The translations under genes were made by a program, and so were the position numbers. A DNA stretch of 64,000 bases from JAMWDF01 sp964645405 (lineage in GTDB: Bacteria; Ratteibacteria; UBA8468; B48-G9; DSTR01). A model generated the notes under the pieces. It was not told the DNA's origin and did no database searches. It saw nothing but the letters and a program-made list of their open reading frames with translations. Below, piece by piece: positions 1-7,801 of this stretch; position 1 is the stretch's first letter; every line of letters starts with the position of its first letter. The stretch is taken from contig CAZYCA010000016.1 in the NCBI GenBank assembly GCA_964645405.1, positions 194,619 to 258,618 of the forward strand, written 5' to 3'.

Positions 1-2
1 AC

Positions 3-470
3 AAGCTTTTTTCCACACTGGACCCGGCTACCAGACTGGTTCATCTCGGGCAGGGAAGCTTCTGTCTGGTGACTGATACTGTGGGGCTGCTGAATCGCTT
101 ACCGCACCATTTGATAGCAGCGTTCAGAGCAACTCTGGAAGAGGTTGCCTTTGCCGACCTTCTCCTCTGTCTTTACGATGTTTCCAGTCTGGATATCGAG
201 AGGCAGAGAAAAACAACCTTTGAGGTGATCTCCTTGCTTAATCTTAAGACAAAACCCTACCTGGAAGTTTTCAATAAGATTGACGCCGTCAAACCTGAGG
301 AAAGGGATGCGCTTGCTTCCAGTTATCCCTCCGGTCTTTTCCTCTCGGCGAAAACAGGCGAAGGAATAGAAATTCTTCGCCAGATGCTCAGGGAGAACTT
401 GGCCAGTATCCAGGAGTCTGTTACTTCCGAGACAAATTTCACTTACTCCGGCAAACAGGAAAAAGTATGA
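3..470 (+). CDS. hflX: GTPase HflX, C-terminal part (cut by window start)
   Basis: The reading frame is open from base 3, so the N-terminal half lies outside the window. The visible 155 residues hold the switch region LFSTLDPATR, the G3 motif DTVG (about residue 25) followed by the HflX-typical LPHHL, the G4 motif NKID (about 91) and the G5 SAKTGEG. In the family, HflX is a ribosome-associated GTPase that splits or rescues stalled ribosomes under stress. The stop overlaps the next start by four bases (ATGA), so it is probably co-transcribed with the phosphoesterase gene downstream. An ATG at 69 lies inside the switch region and is not the true start. Confidence 0.93.
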   Translation, partial: KLFSTLDPATRLVHLGQGSFCLVTDTVGLLNRLPHHLIAAFRATLEEVAFADLLLCLYDVSSLDIERQRKTTFEVISLLNLKTKPYLEVFNKIDAVKPEERDALASSYPSGLFLSAKTGEGIEILRQMLRENLASIQESVTSETNFTYSGKQEKV

Positions 471-1468
471 GGAACTATTTTACCGCAGGGGAAAGAGGTA
501 TTCTGGAGCAAATTTTCAGAAACATTAACGAGAGCAGGGTTTTTCTCCTCAGCACCCATACGACACCGGACGGAGACAGTTTAGCCTGTGAACTGGCTCT
601 TTCCTTTTTGCTGGAGAAGCTGGGGAAAAGTTTTACCATTGTTAATGCTGACCCGGTACCTGAGATTTACCGCTTTCTGCCCCAGGTGCAGCGCATCAAA
701 GTATGGAGTTCTGAAGTTCATTATACCGGGGCAGAAGTGTTTTTTGTTCTTGATTGTGGGAATCTGCAGCGATTGGGACCGGTAGCCAGCATGGTAAAAA
801 AAAGTGCTGTAGTGATAAATATTGACCATCATCTTCATAACAGCAACTTTGGTACTATCAACTGGGTGAATAGTACCTATGCTGCCTGCGCAGAAATGCT
901 TTTCCCGATTCTGAAGAATTTTGGTCCCCTGGGGAAAGAGGAAGCAACCTGTCTTTACACCGGACTGATGACAGATACTGGTTCTTTCCTTTATCATCTG
1001 GGTCCCTGGAGTTTTTCCATTGCAGAACAACTGGTGGCTTATGGAGCCTGTCCGGAAGAGATAGGCCAGAAGGTATATTTTGACAGGTCTCTGGGTTCAC
1101 TTTTGCTTCTGGGGCAAACTCTGCTGAGTATCAAGTTTGACCCGGGTAGCGGTGCTGCCTGGGCTGTTGTCACCAGGAAAATGTATGAGAATACGGGGAC
1201 AAAAGAAGAAGATACCGAGAAGTTTGTGGACTATCTCAGAGTGATAAGAGAAGCCAGAATGGTCTTTCTTCTGAAGGAAAGAGATGATGGTGTCAAGGTG
1301 AGTCTGCGCAGCCGCGGTAATTTTGATGTGGAGGAGATTGCCAGGCGGTTTGGCGGTGGGGGGCATCGGGCAGCAGCCGGATGTTTCCTCCAGGGCGCAA
1401 ATATCAACCAGGCAGAGAAAAAAGTACTGACGGTTATCAACCGGCTGCAGAAAAATAGAGAAAAATGA
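467..1468 (+). CDS. nrnA: DHH-family phosphoesterase (NrnA-like oligoribonuclease/pAp phosphatase)
   Basis: 333 residues, the usual length for NrnA. The DHH domain motifs are in order: TTPDGDS with Asp35/Asp37, LDCG with Asp96, DHH at 120-122 and MTDTG with Asp170. The C-terminal DHHA1 domain carries the substrate loop GGGGHRAAAG at about 296. Family members degrade 2-5 nt RNA fragments from the 5' end and dephosphorylate 3'-phosphoadenosine 5'-phosphate with Mn2+. The order hflX-nrnA-truB places it in an RNA and translation operon; in many bacteria nrnA precedes truB, next to rbfA. All metal ligands are present, so it should be active. Confidence 0.92.
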   Translation: MRNYFTAGERGILEQIFRNINESRVFLLSTHTTPDGDSLACELALSFLLEKLGKSFTIVNADPVPEIYRFLPQVQRIKVWSSEVHYTGAEVFFVLDCGNLQRLGPVASMVKKSAVVINIDHHLHNSNFGTINWVNSTYAACAEMLFPILKNFGPLGKEEATCLYTGLMTDTGSFLYHLGPWSFSIAEQLVAYGACPEEIGQKVYFDRSLGSLLLLGQTLLSIKFDPGSGAAWAVVTRKMYENTGTKEEDTEKFVDYLRVIREARMVFLLKERDDGVKVSLRSRGNFDVEEIARRFGGGGHRAAAGCFLQGANINQAEKKVLTVINRLQKNREK

Positions 1469-1478
1469 AATAGTTCAT

Positions 1479-2177
1479 ATGGATGGAGTTATAAATGTTC
1501 ATAAACCGGCCGGGCTGACCTCTTATGATGTGGTCCGTTTTCTCAAACGTGCTTTTCGGCCACAGGTTAAGATTGGTCACGCAGGAACACTGGACCCCTT
1601 AGCGGAAGGAGTCTTACTGGTGTGTCTGGGCCAGGCTACCAGATTAACCCAGTCTCTTATGCTTCTGGAAAAGGAGTATGTTGCCTGTCTCCTTCTTGGT
1701 GTAGAGACAGATACCCTGGATAGAGAGGGCAAAATTTTAGCGCAACGACCGGTGACAGTTTCCCCGGAGAAACTGAAAGAAATTATCTTAAGTTTTCAGG
1801 GAGAAATCAAACAGGTACCGCCCTCTGTTTCCGCGCTGAAATATCAAGGGTTACCACTGTATAAACATCACCGGCAGGGTAGGGTAATTGTCCCTCCGGC
1901 GAGAACTGTTTTTATCAGAGAGATAGAGATTTTAAGAATTGATTTGCCCGAGGTAGAGTTTCGGGTTCTTTGCTCCAGAGGAACCTATATTCGTTCTTTA
2001 TGTCGGGATATAGGAGAAGCTGCTGGTTGTGGTGGTATCCAGATTTCTCTCCTGCGCAGGAGAATTGGCCCTTTCAGGATAGAAGAAAGTTGCTCACTCC
2101 CTGAGATAGAGAAAAAAGGAATTGATTCTGTCTTGATGGGGCTGCCAGAAGTTATTGCCCGTCTGAAAAGTGCGTGA
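1479..2177 (+). CDS. truB: tRNA pseudouridine(55) synthase TruB
   Basis: 232 residues. The catalytic motif is KIGHAGTLDPLAEGVL with the nucleophile Asp39. The RNA-binding motifs YxxxLLLGxxTDT and SCSRGTYIRSLCRDIG follow at about 66-76 and 163. TruB converts U55 of the tRNA T-loop to pseudouridine. The protein is shorter than the roughly 300-residue forms and lacks a clear C-terminal PUA domain, as in other short TruB versions. It starts ten bases after nrnA with the same orientation, and the next gene is convergent only nine bases after its stop. Confidence 0.95.
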   Translation: MDGVINVHKPAGLTSYDVVRFLKRAFRPQVKIGHAGTLDPLAEGVLLVCLGQATRLTQSLMLLEKEYVACLLLGVETDTLDREGKILAQRPVTVSPEKLKEIILSFQGEIKQVPPSVSALKYQGLPLYKHHRQGRVIVPPARTVFIREIEILRIDLPEVEFRVLCSRGTYIRSLCRDIGEAAGCGGIQISLLRRRIGPFRIEESCSLPEIEKKGIDSVLMGLPEVIARLKSA

Positions 2178-2185
2178 GTGCTGCT

Positions 2186-2845
2186 TCATCTTTTTGCTTT
2201 AGAATAGTAGTTGCAGAGCGCCCTGACTGCCTGCTGGCCGGTAGAAACAATCCGGAAAAAGGAAAGGTCTTCCCGGGAAACATAGCCACGCCTGACGACT
2301 ACATGCTGCAACCAGGATACCAACCCCTTCCAGTAAGTTCCATCAACCAGGATGACAGGAAACCGGTCTACCCTCCGGGTCTGGATTAAAGTGATGGCTT
2401 CGGTAAATTCATCCAGGGTTCCAAAACCTCCGGGGAAGACAATAAATCCCTTAGTATACTTAACAAACATGACCTTACGGGTAAAAAAGTAGCGGCAGGA
2501 AATGGGCGTATTGACGTATGGATTAAGAAGCTGTTCTGTGGGAAGCTCAATGTTAACACCGATTGATATCCCACCTTCTTCTACAGCGCCACGGTTGGCT
2601 GCTTCCATGATGCCAGGTCCTCCGCCGGTGATGACGGCGTAGCCTTTCCGGGCAAGGAGCCGACCGACAACCACGGCTTCCCGGTACCAGCGGTCAGCTG
2701 GCAAGACTCTGGCTGAACCCCAGACTGTAACGGCTTTTCCTATCCGGGAGAGAGTCTCAAAACCATCCACGAATTCAGACATAATCCTGAAAATTCTCCA
2801 GGCTTCTTCGTGAACAGGAGAAGTGGAAGTTTTTACCTTAGCCAT
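2186..2845 (-). CDS. LOG-family protein (TIGR00730 Rossmann-fold phosphoribohydrolase-like)
   Basis: 219 residues. It has the family signature PGGFGTLDE at 138-146 and the nucleotide-binding GGGPGIMEAANRGA at 74-87, with the Arg (KVMFVK region) that precedes the signature. Characterised members cleave nucleoside 5'-monophosphates at the N-glycosidic bond (cytokinin riboside 5'-monophosphate phosphoribohydrolase, Lonely Guy); in bacteria the physiological role is often unknown. The N-terminal 30 residues extend beyond short homologues. It is six bases after nfeD on the same strand and probably co-transcribed with it. Confidence 0.85.
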   Translation of the reverse strand: MAKVKTSTSPVHEEAWRIFRIMSEFVDGFETLSRIGKAVTVWGSARVLPADRWYREAVVVGRLLARKGYAVITGGGPGIMEAANRGAVEEGGISIGVNIELPTEQLLNPYVNTPISCRYFFTRKVMFVKYTKGFIVFPGGFGTLDEFTEAITLIQTRRVDRFPVILVDGTYWKGLVSWLQHVVVRRGYVSREDLSFFRIVSTGQQAVRALCNYYSKAKR

Positions 2846-2851
2846 ATTTTT

Positions 2852-4147
2852 TCAAGTTTGATTCTGCTGGTTTTTTTGCACCACAAGGGTCATGCCATCC
2901 ACAGAAACAACCTCAATACGTTCATCCCTGAAAATAGGCCCGGAAATACTCCTGGCGTTCCAGTATTCACCATGAACGAAAACAGTCCCTTCCGGGTTAA
3001 GGGAGGAAACAGCCCGTCCTTTTTCTCCTATTAAGGCTTCACGGCCAGTGGTAATTTTTCTTTTTCTGGCAGATTTTACCAGCCAGATGATATTGCCCAG
3101 TACTACCCCGGTGAAAACAACACTGCCCAGGATAAGGGTTCTGGAGATAGCAGGTTGTTTTAGCGGTCTGGTAAGCATCAGAGAACCAAGTAGCAGTGTG
3201 ATAATTCCAGCTACCAGGAAAGTCCCGAATCCCGGGGTGAAAGTTTCCATAATAAAAAACAGTAAACTGAGGAAAATCAGGATAACACCGGCAGCATTAA
3301 GAGAAATAGCCTGAAGAGCAAAGAAACCAAGAACAAGAGAGACAATACCAACTACCCCGGGCAGGGAAGCTCCGGGGTGAGAAAATTCCAGGATGATACC
3401 CCAGAAACCAATAATGAGAAGAAGGAAGGCAATGTTGGGGTCACTGATAATACCGAGGATTTTTTCAGAGAGCCGGCTGCTTGATTCTTTCACGGCTAAA
3501 TTTTCTGTGTTTAACACACAGACGCCGTGAGCAAGCTGGATTTGCCGGCCATTGATTTGCCGGAAAAGGTCGTTGGTATCCCTGGCTATTAAATCACAGA
3601 CCTTCTTGTCCAGGGCCTCCTTTTCTGTGGAGGAAATACTTTCCCGGACTGCCTTTTCTGCCCAGGAAACATTTCTGCCGCGCAGGTGAGCAATACTTTT
3701 GATAAAAGCCACAGTATCATTTACCGCTTTTTTCTCCATCGTTTTGTCTTCCGGTCCTAAAAGGCTTACCGGATGTGCTGCGCCAATGTTGGTTGCTGGT
3801 GCCATAGCCAGAACGTGGCAGGCCAGCCCGATAAAAGTACCGGCAGAGGCACACTGAGCGCCACCGGGTGACACATAGCCTACTACAGGGACATCTGCTT
3901 CCAGAATTGCCTGAACAATCTTCCTGGTTGTGGTAAGAAGACCGCCAGGTGTGTCCAGGTAAATGAGAACTAATTCTGCTTTTTGTTTTTCTGCAGCCTG
4001 TAATGTGCGACGTACCTGCTGGTAGGTGATGGGACCAATGGGTCCTTCAATTCTTACCACCAGGGCAGAGTTCTCCTGGGCAGCAGCGGTCAAAAAAACA
4101 GCCATCCATAAAAGGAAAAAGCTTTTCCACATATTTGTCGTTTCCAT
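2852..4147 (-). CDS. nfeD: NfeD family membrane serine protease (ClpP-like domain plus NfeD C-terminus)
   Basis: 431 residues in the long NfeD layout. There is an N-terminal signal peptide or anchor (about 7-23), then a ClpP-fold protease domain with TPGG (66-69), the nucleophile Ser101 in CASAGTFIG and a Lys near 139-140 placed like the Ser-Lys dyad of archaeal 1510-N. Four or more membrane segments lie at about 235-350, and a C-terminal OB-fold NfeD domain follows (about 370-425, GEKGRAVSSL). Long NfeD proteins are thought to cut stomatin-like partners, but no stomatin gene is in the window. The Met at residue 6 is an alternative start. No ribosome site is obvious at either Met. Confidence 0.88.
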   Translation of the reverse strand: METTNMWKSFFLLWMAVFLTAAAQENSALVVRIEGPIGPITYQQVRRTLQAAEKQKAELVLIYLDTPGGLLTTTRKIVQAILEADVPVVGYVSPGGAQCASAGTFIGLACHVLAMAPATNIGAAHPVSLLGPEDKTMEKKAVNDTVAFIKSIAHLRGRNVSWAEKAVRESISSTEKEALDKKVCDLIARDTNDLFRQINGRQIQLAHGVCVLNTENLAVKESSSRLSEKILGIISDPNIAFLLLIIGFWGIILEFSHPGASLPGVVGIVSLVLGFFALQAISLNAAGVILIFLSLLFFIMETFTPGFGTFLVAGIITLLLGSLMLTRPLKQPAISRTLILGSVVFTGVVLGNIIWLVKSARKRKITTGREALIGEKGRAVSSLNPEGTVFVHGEYWNARSISGPIFRDERIEVVSVDGMTLVVQKNQQNQT

Positions 4148-4308
4148 AAATAAAACTGGTTCCTATCCGGTACTAATTTACTTGAAAGCGGTAGGTGGTG
4201 TCAATAGGTAGCTGCAAGAAGAGAAAAGCAATGTATTTTTTGACGACCCATTATTTTTTGATTTTTTTATGGTAAAATAAACATCAGCGATAAACGGAAG
4301 GGACTTGA

Positions 4309-4905
4309 TTGTCAGATTATTGCCAGAAGGCAGGATGTCTCGGAAATTATCAAAGAAAATTCTTCGGCTTCCTGGTAATTGTAATATTTTGTTTTGCTGC
4401 TACTTCATTATTTTCCTGGCCTACCTTTTTTGAGTGGAATCCGGTTTACCGTGGCGGCCTAATTGTGACTGACCCCAACAACAACGCCAGCGGGGCAAGA
4501 AATATTGTTTCTGATTCTACACATGCTGCTTTTTTTCTCTCCAACGATGGTACCTACCTCTACTTCCGTTTGCGGCTGGATGAGGACCCTGCTGGTTCTG
4601 GTGGTCAGGGTTTTCTAAAACCATTTGGTTGGGGCATTCTGATTGATACCAATCTTAATGCTGGAAATTATGAGTGGATGATAATGCTTGATGGTATCAG
4701 TAAGAACGAGAATATCTCCCTGCGCCAGAATACCATTCAGCAAAATCTGGGAGACCCTTCAGATGTTGCGGAGATAACGTCTTCCACCATTCCTTTAAGT
4801 GGAAACTTTCAGATTAACCTGGCTGATACTTCCTTCAATGGTGACCAGGATTATTTTCTTGACTGGGGTTTCCTTACAGTGTCCTGTGTTCAGTCACCGG
4901 TATAA
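4309..4905 (+). CDS. N-terminal fragment of a secreted DUF11 surface protein (frameshifted)
   Basis: 198 residues from a TTG start with a good GGAAGGGA ribosome site five bases upstream. A signal-anchor segment lies at about 18-36 (FFGFLVIVIFCFAATSLF). The rest is a beta-rich secreted domain, with motifs such as YLYFRLRLDEDP, that precedes DUF11 repeats in related giant surface proteins. The frame stops at 4903-4905, but the normal continuation reads on in the -1 frame (SVTGITDSSPIRFYGG) into the next fragment. One extra T in the run at 4869-4871 restores a continuous reading (DWGFPYSVL). The pieces 4309-4905 and 4890-6110 are therefore one gene with a one-base deletion, or the site is a sequencing error. 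Confidence 0.72.
   Translation: MSDYCQKAGCLGNYQRKFFGFLVIVIFCFAATSLFSWPTFFEWNPVYRGGLIVTDPNNNASGARNIVSDSTHAAFFLSNDGTYLYFRLRLDEDPAGSGGQGFLKPFGWGILIDTNLNAGNYEWMIMLDGISKNENISLRQNTIQQNLGDPSDVAEITSSTIPLSGNFQINLADTSFNGDQDYFLDWGFLTVSCVQSPV
4866..4872 (+). other. Frameshift site in the DUF11 gene (GGGTTTC)
   Basis: The upstream frame codes DWGF here and the downstream frame codes the expected continuation PYSVL. The seven bases G GGT TTC fit the X XXY YYZ pattern of a -1 slippery heptamer. The same reading is restored by a single T inserted in the TTT run, which is the simpler explanation. No stimulatory hairpin was recognised immediately downstream. Confidence 0.55.
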
Positions 4906-4979
4906 CTGATTCTTCACCGATTCGTTTTTACGGCGGGAGTTCCCCCAGTGCTAACAACCTAACTCAGTCGGGTGGTGAC

Positions 4980-6110
4980 TTGATTGGGGTTTCGGACCTC
5001 TATGCTGGTTTTTCTGATTTCATGACCCCACTTGGTGTTAGACCCACCACCGGGACTGTACATTTTGTGCAGGATCTGGCTGGCAACGGAGATGTTACTG
5101 AAGTAATTGCCGGTGATACTCTTTACATAAAAGTGGATGATGCTGACCAGAATTACAATATTACCACCCGACAAACTTTAACTGTTAGCTTGAGTACCAC
5201 AAATGGCGATTCAGTGACAGTAACTTTGATGGAGACAGGTGTTAACACCGGAGTTTTCACAGGAATGATTTTGACTACCTATGGTTCACCGGTAACAGGC
5301 AACAATATTCTGGAGATTTCTACCGGAGAAACAATCACGGTAACTTACCTGGACAGGATTGATGCCAGCAATAACCTCAATCAGTACCGCACAGACACTG
5401 TCCTGGTTCTGGGACCCGTAGTTTCCGTGAGCAAGACTGTTAATCTTTCTGAAGTGAGTGCCGGGGAAACAGTAGTTTATACAGTGACCGTAACCAATAC
5501 AGGTACGGCTGCTGCGGTGCTGACCAGTATCCAGGACCTTTTACCTTCCGGCTTCAGTTACATAACCGGAAGTAGCTTGGGGTTGACTGCCGTTGACCCT
5601 GCTATAAACGGACAGATACTTACCTGGCAGGGAAACTGGGTTATATCCGAACACAGCAGTGCTAATCTGGTATTTAAAGTATTGACTGGTGGAACAAGCG
5701 GGACTTTTTATAACAGTGTCACCGTAAGTGGCAATAACTTCCCTGCAGCCAACTCAGGTAATACTGCTGCGGTAACGGTGGGAGCACCCCTTTTGAGTTT
5801 AGTAAAACAGGTAAACAAGATTAGTGCTGCTCCGGGAGAGGAAATTATTTACAGCATTCACTATAAGAATGTTGGCGCAGGCAATGCCAGAACTATTGTC
5901 ATTACGGATAATATCCCTCTTAACACTACGTATGTTGCTGGAAGCCTGAGGCTGGGGAGTGCCAGTTCTACCTATGAAACAGCTACACCCTTGACCGATA
6001 TTCAGGATGCTGATGCCGGCCATTTTTCTGCAGGAGCGGTTTTCTTTATATTTTCCGCAGTATCTGCGGGTGAAGAAGGGAAGGTCTATTTTAAGGTTGT
6101 TGTTCAGTAA
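4980..6110 (+). CDS. DUF11-repeat part of the secreted surface protein (downstream fragment)
   Basis: The open frame runs from about 4890, and the TTG at 4980 is only the first possible start in it. It codes an Ig-like calcium or cadherin-type segment (about residues 20-140 of the fragment, with a VHFVQDLAGNGDV opening). Two DUF11 repeats follow, marked by VVYTVTVTNTGTAA and by IIYSIHYKNVGAGNA, each followed by a DxxPxxxxYxxGS strand. DUF11 domains are extracellular beta-sandwich repeats. The frame ends with YFKVVVQ and TAA at 6108-6110, six bases before the insertion sequence. A DUF11 repeat often ends this way at a natural C-terminus, so it is open whether this gene ended here or continued into the gene beyond the IS. 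Confidence 0.7.
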   Translation: MIGVSDLYAGFSDFMTPLGVRPTTGTVHFVQDLAGNGDVTEVIAGDTLYIKVDDADQNYNITTRQTLTVSLSTTNGDSVTVTLMETGVNTGVFTGMILTTYGSPVTGNNILEISTGETITVTYLDRIDASNNLNQYRTDTVLVLGPVVSVSKTVNLSEVSAGETVVYTVTVTNTGTAAAVLTSIQDLLPSGFSYITGSSLGLTAVDPAINGQILTWQGNWVISEHSSANLVFKVLTGGTSGTFYNSVTVSGNNFPAANSGNTAAVTVGAPLLSLVKQVNKISAAPGEEIIYSIHYKNVGAGNARTIVITDNIPLNTTYVAGSLRLGSASSTYETATPLTDIQDADAGHFSAGAVFFIFSAVSAGEEGKVYFKVVVQ

Positions 6111-6115
6111 GATTA

Positions 6116-6129
6116 GGGTTTCAAAAACT
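6116..6129 (+). repeat. Left terminal inverted repeat of the IS
   Basis: GGGTTTCAAAAACT, imperfect complement of the right end at 7772-7785. It begins six bases after the TAA that ends the upstream DUF11 frame. Confidence 0.55.
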
Positions 6130-6174
6130 AAGGGTTTTTGAAAAAGCAGAAAATGCTCTTTGACAATTAGGGGA

Positions 6175-7479
6175 TTAAAGGAAAGGGAGAAGCGACTTAA
6201 CGAATCTGGTTTTATCTTTATTCCCGGATTTGATGGCAGCGAGAGCAACAAGAAGAACTGTGATATGAGCGATGGTGGCATAGTTTGAGACGGTATTAAA
6301 TCCTCTCACACCCGGATTATTCATGCATAACGAAAGGAGTCTGGAGAATATTCGCTCGCTACCGGTTCTCATATTGTACATCTTTTTAAACTTCTCAGTG
6401 CCGTATGCAATTCTTTTTCTGATATCGTCGGGAACCAGCTGAGTATAAGATGTGCATCAGTTTTTCTTGTTGAAAAGGGAAGACTCAAGCATTGGGCAGG
6501 AAGGATGCTGTTGGCTGAACTTTTTGGAATGGGTTATGGGGCAGACGAACTTTCTGCGTATTCTCTTGTCCTCTCTGAATTGACCCCAGTCGCGCCTCTC
6601 AAAACCGGCAAGGCATATTCTTTTCCCAGAGGGTGAGATACTAATGTTTGAATGGTAACGCCCTGTGCCTGTTGGATTTCGAGGTATATACGGAGCGGTC
6701 TTAAGGTCAGCCAGAATAAAAGAAAGTATATCAGGAGAATCAACAGCATCATCAGCTGTCACACCGGAGACTTTAAAGTTAAACCGTTCTTTTATCTCTT
6801 TCAGCAAGGATAAAGCTGTTTTTGTGTCATGGATATTGGCTGGTTTTGTAACTTCCAGAATAGGCAGTTCGGAGACAGCATCTGCTATGACAGAATTTTT
6901 ATAACCCCAGAAGAATCTAATTTCTTTCTTAAACGGTTGAGGAAAATGGACCATTACACCCAGCCTGCAATCAGGGTCGCCTTTTGGAAATCTGGTTTTA
7001 TCGCATCTGGAAGCGATAGATGTTTTAAGGTTATTCTCTTTCACCTTTGCTGGCATGTTTGTAGAATCGAACGATAAGTATTCACCGGTAATTTCTCCAA
7101 CATCTATCAGCTCAATTATCAAGCAATTTTTTATTTCTTCCAGGCAATGGTGAGGCAGGTTCTTCAGAAAGGAAGAAAAGATTTCAACATAGAGAGGTTT
7201 TTCAGGATTAAATTCTAAAAGGAACGTGAGTTCCAGATTATCGGACAGCTCTCTTACCAGGTCTGAAAAAGACGAAAGGCCTCGAAGATTTTTTAAAATG
7301 AGTGCCTTAAGAATGCTCTCGTAAGAAATGCGGGGTCTGCCTGTGGAAGCATAAAGATCTTTAAAGGCAGATAAATTAAGAAAAGAGAATAGAGTTTCAT
7401 ATTTAACCAATGGGTCTTGGACATTGAAAATGTCTTTTACAGGAAACAAGATTTTCTGAGAAGGATTGAACTTTTTCAT
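6175..7479 (-). pseudogene. DDE transposase with internal UGA stop
   Basis: The start at 7479 is chosen because an AAAGGAG ribosome site lies seven bases upstream; an upstream ATG at 7503 has none. The first part has the DUF772-type N-terminus (STGRPRISYESILKALI) and the DDE residues FDST and TADDAVDSP. The frame is then broken by TGA at 6457-6459 and continues in the same frame for a further 93 codons (CTSYTQ, then the catalytic Glu in RTGSERIFSRL), to a TAA at 6175. Related transposases have Gly at the UGA position (an FNK-x-GC-type motif), so a GGA to TGA change is likely. It resembles IS4/IS5/IS1182-group transposases; the family assignment is not certain. Confidence 0.8.
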
Positions 7480-7771
7480 CGGGAACTCCTTTTCTGAAAA
7501 CATAAGAAATTTGTTCTTTGAAATATATGATAGCGGAGTTCCGGAGGTGAACGAAATTAAAGATAGGGTGCGGGATACATAAATATTTAAAAGAGGTTTT
7601 CAGAAAACTTTTGTCAGGAAAAAGTTCACCTCCATGAGAGGAAAAGAGCAAGAAAAACAAGAAGATGTAAAAAATTAAGAGGCTGAAACCATCACTGCTC
7701 AAGGGTTTGCAGGCTGGAGGTGAAATCTGAAAACGCAGCATCTGAAAACCGTTGATACTCAAGAGTTTCAG

Positions 7772-7785
7772 AGTTTTCTGAAGCC
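7772..7785 (-). repeat. Right terminal inverted repeat of the IS
   Basis: Read on the minus strand it is GGCTTCAGAAAACT. Immediately outside it, the plus strand resumes in the DUF11 frame (IRYTVEVTNEG). The roughly 290 bases between the transposase start and this repeat hold no gene. Confidence 0.55.
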
Positions 7786-7801
7786 ATGTATTCGTTACAC
7801 T

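Larger units (their letters stand above)
6116..7785 (-). mobile_element. Insertion sequence, about 1.67 kb, with degenerate transposase
   Basis: The element is bounded by imperfect 14-base inverted repeats, GGGTTTCAAAAACT at 6116-6129 and the complement of GGCTTCAGAAAACT at 7772-7785; 10 of 14 positions match. One transposase gene fills the middle on the minus strand. Plus-strand surface-protein coding sequence lies on both sides. No target-site duplication could be recognised, and part of the DUF11 coding sequence expected at the right junction is missing, so a deletion probably accompanied or followed insertion. The ends are inferred from the repeats and could shift by several bases. Confidence 0.75.

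Noticed and set aside
4866..4872. Programmed frameshift as the main explanation for the DUF11 break
   Set aside because: One missing T explains it, a second gene in the window shows the same kind of lesion, and no stimulatory structure was recognised.
6457..6459. UGA as a sense codon or selenocysteine
   Set aside because: Many genes in the window end with TGA in the normal position, the expected residue is Gly, and no SECIS-like hairpin was seen.
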